Shown one piece after another: positions 6,699 to 11,230 of a stretch of DNA of 11,230 bases. Under the pieces are notes generated by a model. It did no database searches. It had not been told where the DNA came from and worked only from the letters and a program-made list of their open reading frames with translations. How positions within the stretch are numbered: the first letter of the stretch is position 1; every line of letters begins with the position of its first letter. The position numbers were made by a program, and so were the translations under genes. The stretch is from DAIUCA01 sp964613675 (GTDB lineage Bacteria > Pseudomonadota > Gammaproteobacteria > Competibacterales > Competibacteraceae): assembly GCA_964613675.1 (NCBI GenBank), contig CAZTIH010000084.1:1-11230 (forward strand). Direction: 5' to 3'.

Positions 6699-6705
6699 AA
6701 CGTCC

Positions 6706-7845
6706 TTGCAAACGCGCGCTTTATTAGCCCTTGCCGATGGTTCGTTATTTTGGGGGAATGCCTTGGGGGCACGGGGACAAATTACGGGAGAAGTGGTTTT
6801 TAATACGGCTTTAACGGGCTACCAAGAAATCCTCACCGACCCATCTTATTATCGTCAATTAGTCACCCTAACCTACCCGCATATTGGCAATGTGGGGACG
6901 AATTCGGGCGATAGCGAATCGGAAAAAGTGTACGCAAGTGGCTTGATTATTCGAGACTTTCCCAAGCGACTGAGCAATTGGCGAAACGAACAACCACTAG
7001 ACGCCTATTTAAGTGCTCATCAAGTCATTGGCATTAGCGATATTGACACCCGTAAATTAACGCGCCATTTGCGTAATTCAGGTGCCCAAAATGGCTGTTT
7101 AATGAGTGGTGACGGAATTGATGAACAGGCGGCGGTATTCGCGGCGCAAAACGCTGAAAACATGGCCGGATTAGATTTAGCAAAAGTCGTTTCTACGACC
7201 ACAAGTTACGAATGGCAACAAGGTACTTGGCGATTAGAAACAAATTCGTTCTCCCAAATCACGGACCCCCAATATCACGTTGTCGCCTACGATTTTGGCG
7301 TAAAACGCAATATTCTGCGGATGTTGGCCGAGGTGGGGTGCCGAATTACGGTGGTTCCCGCCCAAACTCCCGCGAAACAGGTGCTCGATAGGGCGCCTAC
7401 GGGAGTATTTCTCTCCAACGGCCCGGGTGATCCGGAACCCTGTCAGTACGCCATCGACGCGACTCAGATCATTCTGAATGCCAAAATTCCGTTATTTGGG
7501 ATCTGCTTGGGCCATCAGATTTTGGGCCTCGCGAGCGGGGCGAAAACGCGCAAAATGAAGTTTGGTCACCACGGGGCCAACCATCCCGTACAGGATTTAG
7601 CGACGCGGCGTGTCTTCATCACCAGTCAAAATCATGGGTTTGCGGTCGATGAAGCCACCCTGCCAGATCATCTGCACGCCACCCACCGTTCGCTGTTCGA
7701 CGGGTCACTCCAGGGAATTCGGCGTACCGATTGCCCTGCGTTTAGCTTTCAAGGGCATCCCGAGGCCAGTCCCGGACCGCACGATATTGGACCGTTATTC
7801 CAACAGTTTGCCGCGCTCATGGCGGACTATCGCTTATCAAAATAA
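6706..7845 (+). CDS. carA: Carbamoyl phosphate synthetase small subunit (glutamine amidotransferase)
   Basis: CarA hydrolyses glutamine and channels ammonia to CarB for carbamoyl phosphate synthesis, the shared precursor of arginine and pyrimidines. The protein has 379 residues, close to the 382 of E. coli. The N-terminal domain (about 1-150) carries GEVVFNTALTGYQEILTDPS and DIDTRKLTRHLR. The class I amidotransferase domain (about 190-379) has a complete triad: Cys267 (GICLGHQ), His351 and Glu353 (FQGHPEASPGPHD). The start is TTG with GAGGGG 7 bases upstream; a TTG start is also known for E. coli carA. carB follows after 28 bases on the same strand. GC content rises from about 46% before position 7260 to about 57% after it (hand count), near the boundary between the two domains. 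Confidence 0.97.
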   Translation: MQTRALLALADGSLFWGNALGARGQITGEVVFNTALTGYQEILTDPSYYRQLVTLTYPHIGNVGTNSGDSESEKVYASGLIIRDFPKRLSNWRNEQPLDAYLSAHQVIGISDIDTRKLTRHLRNSGAQNGCLMSGDGIDEQAAVFAAQNAENMAGLDLAKVVSTTTSYEWQQGTWRLETNSFSQITDPQYHVVAYDFGVKRNILRMLAEVGCRITVVPAQTPAKQVLDRAPTGVFLSNGPGDPEPCQYAIDATQIILNAKIPLFGICLGHQILGLASGAKTRKMKFGHHGANHPVQDLATRRVFITSQNHGFAVDEATLPDHLHATHRSLFDGSLQGIRRTDCPAFSFQGHPEASPGPHDIGPLFQQFAALMADYRLSK

Positions 7846-7873
7846 TTAAACCGTATATCGAGACACTTTATTT

Positions 7874-10800
7874 ATGCCAAAGCGCACAGACATTCAAAGT
7901 ATTCTCATCATCGGGGCGGGGCCGATTATCATCGGTCAGGCCTGTGAATTTGACTATTCCGGGGCCCAGGCCTGTAAGGCGCTCAAGGAAGAGGGGTACC
8001 GCGTGATTTTGGTGAACTCCAATCCCGCCACGATCATGACCGATCCCAATACCGCCGATGCGGTGTACATCGAGCCGATTCATTGGCGATTTGTAGCGAA
8101 AATCATCGAAAAAGAGCGTCCCGACGCCATTCTCCCCACGATGGGCGGTCAAACGGCGTTGAATTGCGCGTTGGATTTAGATCGCGAAGGCGTGTTGGAG
8201 GCTTACAAAGTAGAGTTGATTGGGGCCAAAAAAGAGGCCATTGACATGGCGGAAAATCGCGAAAAATTCCGTCATGCGATGCGCGAAATCGGCCTAGAAA
8301 CCCCTAGATCTTGCATCGCCCATAACCTCGACGAAGCCTTCAAAGCGCAAACCGAGATCGGCTTTCCGGCCATTATTCGTCCCTCGTTTACCTTAGGCGG
8401 GACGGGCGGGGGGATTGCGTACAATCGAGACGAGTTTTTAGAAATCGTAGAACGGGGGCTTGATCTTTCGCCCACCAACGAACTCCTCATCGAAGAATCC
8501 GTCCTGGGCTGGAAAGAGTTTGAAATGGAAGTCGTTCGCGACTCTCACGATAATTGCATCATCGTATGTTCCATTGAAAACCTCGACCCCATGGGCATTC
8601 ACACGGGAGATTCCATCACGGTCGCCCCTGCCCAAACCCTCACTGACCGCGAATACCAAGTCCTTCGGAACGCTTCAATTGCCGTATTGCGCAAGATTGG
8701 CGTCGATACCGGCGGGTCTAATGTGCAATTTGGCATCAATCCGGACGACGGTCGAATGGTGGTGATTGAGATGAACCCACGGGTATCGCGGTCGTCGGCA
8801 TTGGCATCAAAAGCTACGGGGTTCCCCATTGCGAAGGTCGCCGCAAAATTGGCGGTGGGCTACACCCTCGATGAACTCAAAAACGAAATTACGGGCGGTG
8901 CGACCCCGGCGTCCTTTGAGCCATCCATTGATTATGTCGTGACCAAGATTCCGCGCTTCAATTTCGAGAAGTTTCCCCAGGCAGATGCGCGATTAACTAC
9001 GCAGATGAAGTCGGTGGGCGAAGTCATGGCCATGGGGCGAACCTTTCAAGAGTCGTTACAGAAGGCGTTACGCGGTTTGGAGATTGGGACTGATGGCTTT
9101 GATGAGATGTTGTCCGACCTCAGCACCCCCGAAGCAACCACAAAATTGCGTCACGAATTGGCGGTCGCGGGGGCACGACGGCTTTGGTATGTGGCGGATG
9201 CGTTCCGTGCCGGGTTTTCGTTGGAGGATCTTTTTGGCTTAACTAAAATCGATCCATGGTTTTTATCGCAAATTCAGTTGCTTATCGAGGAAGAGCAGCA
9301 GGTTAAGGCCCAAGGCATTCTTGGATTACGTCCCCCCAAGCGCTTATTTGAGCTGAAGCAAATGGGGTTTTCCGATCGTCGATTGGCGAAGTTAGTCGGG
9401 GTATCTGAGGGCGAAATTCGCGGGTTACGGCGTGAACTTGGCGTAAAACCCGTTTACAAGCGGGTGGATTCTTGTGCGGCGGAGTTTGCGACCTCTACCG
9501 CGTATCTCTATTCAACCTACGAGGAAGAGTGCGAGGCCGAACCCACAAATCGCAATAAAATCATGGTATTGGGTGGTGGTCCCAATCGAATTGGTCAGGG
9601 GATTGAGTTTGATTATTGCTGTGTTCACGCGGCATTGGCCCTGCGCGAGGATGGGTTCGAGACCCTCATGGTGAATTGCAATCCCGAAACGGTTTCCACC
9701 GATTTTGATACCTCGGATCGACTCTATTTCGAGCCCCTCACCCTTGAAGACGTCTTGGCAATTGTCGAGGTGGAGCAACCCAAGGGGGTCATTGTGCAGT
9801 ATGGGGGACAGACTCCGTTGAAATTGGCGCGAGAGCTGGCGGCAAATGGCGTACCGATTATCGGCACCTCGCCTGATGCGATTGACCGTGCGGAAGATCG
9901 CGAACGGTTTCAACAGATGATTCACGAGTTGCAACTGCGTCAACCGCCCAATCGCACGGCCCGAAGCGAAGAAGCGGCGGTGGCGTTGGCCAGTGAAATC
10001 GGTTACCCCCTAGTGGTACGGCCTTCTTACGTATTGGGGGGGCGGGCCATGGAAATCGTGTATGGCGAAGCGGATTTGCGGCGTTACATGCGTGAAGCGG
10101 TTCAGGTCTCGAATGATTCCCCCGTTCTGCTCGACCGATTCTTAAACGATGCGGTGGAAGTCGATGTCGATGCTATTTGCGACGGTGAAGCGGTGTTGAT
10201 TGGCGGGGTAATGGAGCACATCGAGGAAGCTGGGGTGCATTCGGGGGATTCTGCGTGTTCGTTACCTCCCTACTCTTTAAGTGATGACATTATTCTTCAG
10301 CTTGAACAGCAGGTCGCTGCGATGGCCCATGCCCTTGGCGTGGTGGGGTTGATGAACACGCAATTTGCGATTCAGGGCAGTGACATTTATGTCCTCGAAG
10401 TGAACCCACGGGCGTCGCGAACGGTGCCCTTTGTCTCCAAAGCGACGGGGCGTCCCTTGGCCAAAATTGCGGCGCGCGTGATGGCGGGTAATTCGTTGAA
10501 AAATCAAGGGGTAAGTGGGCAAGTGAATTTGCCGTTCTTTGCGGTAAAAGAGTCCGTTTTCCCCTTTGCAAAGTTTCCCGGGGTGGATCCGCTTTTGGGG
10601 CCAGAAATGAAATCGACGGGGGAAGTTATGGGGGTTGATCGCGATTTTGGGTTGGCCTTCGCGAAGGCGCAGATTGCAGCGGGCAATCCCTTACCCAAGA
10701 GCGGTCGTGCTTTCATCAGTGTGCGCGATACCGATAAACTCAAAGTCGTCGAGTTGGCGCGGCGTTTGGTGGAACAGGGCTTTAGCCTGGTCGCTACCCG

Positions 10801-11098
10801 AGGGACGCGCCAATTTCTCGTCGAACGGGGAATTCCCTGTCAATCGGTGAACAAAGTGGGTGAGGGGCGGCCTCACATTGTGGATTTGATTAAGAATGAA
10901 GAAATCGACTTAATCATTAATACTACGGAAGGTAAGGCCGCGCTCGCTGCCTCCTTTTCGATTCGTCGGGAGGCCCTCATGCACCGCGTGTGTTACACCA
11001 CTACCCTGTCTGGCGCCCAAGCGATGTGTTTAGCCCTCGCCGCGCTAGGACGGGAAACGATTTATTGCTTACAGGATTTACATCGAGAGTTAGCATGA
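7874..11098 (+). CDS. carB: Carbamoyl phosphate synthetase large subunit
   Basis: CarB makes carbamoyl phosphate from bicarbonate, ammonia supplied by CarA, and two ATP. Its 1074 residues match the E. coli length (1073). The internal duplication is clear. The carboxyphosphate half carries IIGAGPIIIGQACEFDYSG (12-30) and EMNPR (299-303). The carbamoyl phosphate half starts near residue 560 with IMVLGGGPNRIGQGIEFDYC and has EVNPR (842-846). These are the expected ATP and metal-binding loops. The oligomerisation domain lies between them (about 400-550). The C-terminal allosteric MGS-like domain (about 937-1074) includes ATRGT, GEGRPHIVDLIKN and NTTEGK. The upstream ribosome binding site is weak. 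The stop overlaps the greA ATG by 4 bases (ATGA). Confidence 0.98.
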   Translation: MPKRTDIQSILIIGAGPIIIGQACEFDYSGAQACKALKEEGYRVILVNSNPATIMTDPNTADAVYIEPIHWRFVAKIIEKERPDAILPTMGGQTALNCALDLDREGVLEAYKVELIGAKKEAIDMAENREKFRHAMREIGLETPRSCIAHNLDEAFKAQTEIGFPAIIRPSFTLGGTGGGIAYNRDEFLEIVERGLDLSPTNELLIEESVLGWKEFEMEVVRDSHDNCIIVCSIENLDPMGIHTGDSITVAPAQTLTDREYQVLRNASIAVLRKIGVDTGGSNVQFGINPDDGRMVVIEMNPRVSRSSALASKATGFPIAKVAAKLAVGYTLDELKNEITGGATPASFEPSIDYVVTKIPRFNFEKFPQADARLTTQMKSVGEVMAMGRTFQESLQKALRGLEIGTDGFDEMLSDLSTPEATTKLRHELAVAGARRLWYVADAFRAGFSLEDLFGLTKIDPWFLSQIQLLIEEEQQVKAQGILGLRPPKRLFELKQMGFSDRRLAKLVGVSEGEIRGLRRELGVKPVYKRVDSCAAEFATSTAYLYSTYEEECEAEPTNRNKIMVLGGGPNRIGQGIEFDYCCVHAALALREDGFETLMVNCNPETVSTDFDTSDRLYFEPLTLEDVLAIVEVEQPKGVIVQYGGQTPLKLARELAANGVPIIGTSPDAIDRAEDRERFQQMIHELQLRQPPNRTARSEEAAVALASEIGYPLVVRPSYVLGGRAMEIVYGEADLRRYMREAVQVSNDSPVLLDRFLNDAVEVDVDAICDGEAVLIGGVMEHIEEAGVHSGDSACSLPPYSLSDDIILQLEQQVAAMAHALGVVGLMNTQFAIQGSDIYVLEVNPRASRTVPFVSKATGRPLAKIAARVMAGNSLKNQGVSGQVNLPFFAVKESVFPFAKFPGVDPLLGPEMKSTGEVMGVDRDFGLAFAKAQIAAGNPLPKSGRAFISVRDTDKLKVVELARRLVEQGFSLVATRGTRQFLVERGIPCQSVNKVGEGRPHIVDLIKNEEIDLIINTTEGKAALAASFSIRREALMHRVCYTTTLSGAQAMCLALAALGRETIYCLQDLHRELA

Positions 11099-11230
11099 CA
11101 ACCAAAATTCCCATGACCGTCGGCGGCGCCGAAAAAATGAAACAGGAGCTTGAGCAACTCAAAACAGTGGCCCGTCCCAAAGTCATTGCCGCGATTGCCG
11201 AGGCCCGAGAGAACGGTGACCTCAAAGAAA
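11095..11230 (+). CDS. greA: Transcription elongation factor GreA, N-terminal fragment (runs off the right edge)
   Basis: The first 45 codons are present: MTTKIPMTVGGAEKMKQELE, then a segment containing RPKVIAAIAEARENGDLKE. This is the N-terminal coiled-coil of GreA, which enters the RNA polymerase secondary channel and triggers cleavage of backtracked RNA. The AIAEARENGDLKE block includes the acidic tip residues (Asp and Glu) typical of the family and matches E. coli GreA closely. The C-terminal domain lies outside the window. The ATG overlaps the carB stop as ATGA, which suggests translational coupling. carA-carB-greA is a common arrangement in beta- and gammaproteobacteria. Confidence 0.96.
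   Translation, partial: MTTKIPMTVGGAEKMKQELEQLKTVARPKVIAAIAEARENGDLKE

Larger units (their letters stand above)
6436..6705. other. Divergent intergenic region between yjcH and carA
   Basis: This 270-base region must hold promoters for both directions, and I see no further real gene in it. It contains a 9-bp hairpin near yjcH (6471-6494), a perfect 10-bp hairpin next to the carA ribosome binding site (6656-6681), and a possible 13-codon leader frame (6574-6615). The octamer GGATTTTT occurs at 6549, at 6601 and inverted at 6659. A TAAAAT hexamer at 6528-6533 could be a plus-strand -10 element but lacks a good -35. No clear sigma-70 pair, ArgR box or sigma-54 site was found by eye. Confidence 0.7.

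Noticed and set aside
7901..9720. Similarity between the first and second halves of carB
   Set aside because: This is the ancient internal duplication found in every large carbamoyl phosphate synthetase subunit, not a recent repeat.
9512..9943. 143-codon open frame on the minus strand inside carB
   Set aside because: It lies entirely antisense to highly conserved carB sequence, has no recognisable domain and no plausible operon context. It is best explained as a shadow of the coding strand.

Overview
This window looks like ordinary chromosomal DNA from a proteobacterium, most likely of the beta or gamma class. Three things suggest this: a System I (Ccm) cytochrome c maturation cluster, a yjcH-actP acetate-permease pair, and carA-carB-greA in the same order with tight spacing. 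Base composition is close to balanced (slightly above 50% GC by eye). I see no insertion sequence, prophage gene, integrase, CRISPR array, rRNA or tRNA. Nearly all of the window is accounted for by confidently recognised housekeeping genes.

Layout. Positions 1-6435 are read on the minus strand. In transcription order they are yjcH (DUF485) and actP, a possible weak intrinsic terminator, an NRDE/TANGO2-family gene, then ccmC, ccmD, ccmE, ccmF and the first 29 codons of ccmG, which runs off the left edge. The Ccm genes are tightly packed: ccmD to ccmE is 2 bases, ccmE to ccmF is 9 bases, and ccmF overlaps ccmG by 8 bases. Positions 6436-6705 form a divergent intergenic region. Positions 6706 to the right edge are read on the plus strand: carA (TTG start), carB, and the first 45 codons of greA, which overlaps carB by 4 bases.

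How the genes work together. CcmC loads haem onto the haem chaperone CcmE with CcmD as helper, and CcmF attaches that haem to apocytochrome c reduced by CcmG. The ATPase and permease genes ccmA and ccmB, which usually precede ccmC, are not here. An NRDE/TANGO2-family gene sits in that position instead. Because eukaryotic members of this family have been linked to haem trafficking, this is the most thought-provoking feature of the window. YjcH and ActP form an acetate uptake module without acs beside it. CarA and CarB form carbamoyl phosphate synthetase for arginine and pyrimidine synthesis, and GreA is a transcription elongation factor.

The less expected signals are in the gaps. There is a long imperfect hairpin (19 paired bases) between the NRDE gene and ccmC, a perfect 10-bp hairpin just upstream of the carA ribosome binding site, a 9-bp hairpin in the yjcH leader, and a clear GC step inside carA near its domain boundary. 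I did not find a convincing undescribed multi-gene system.
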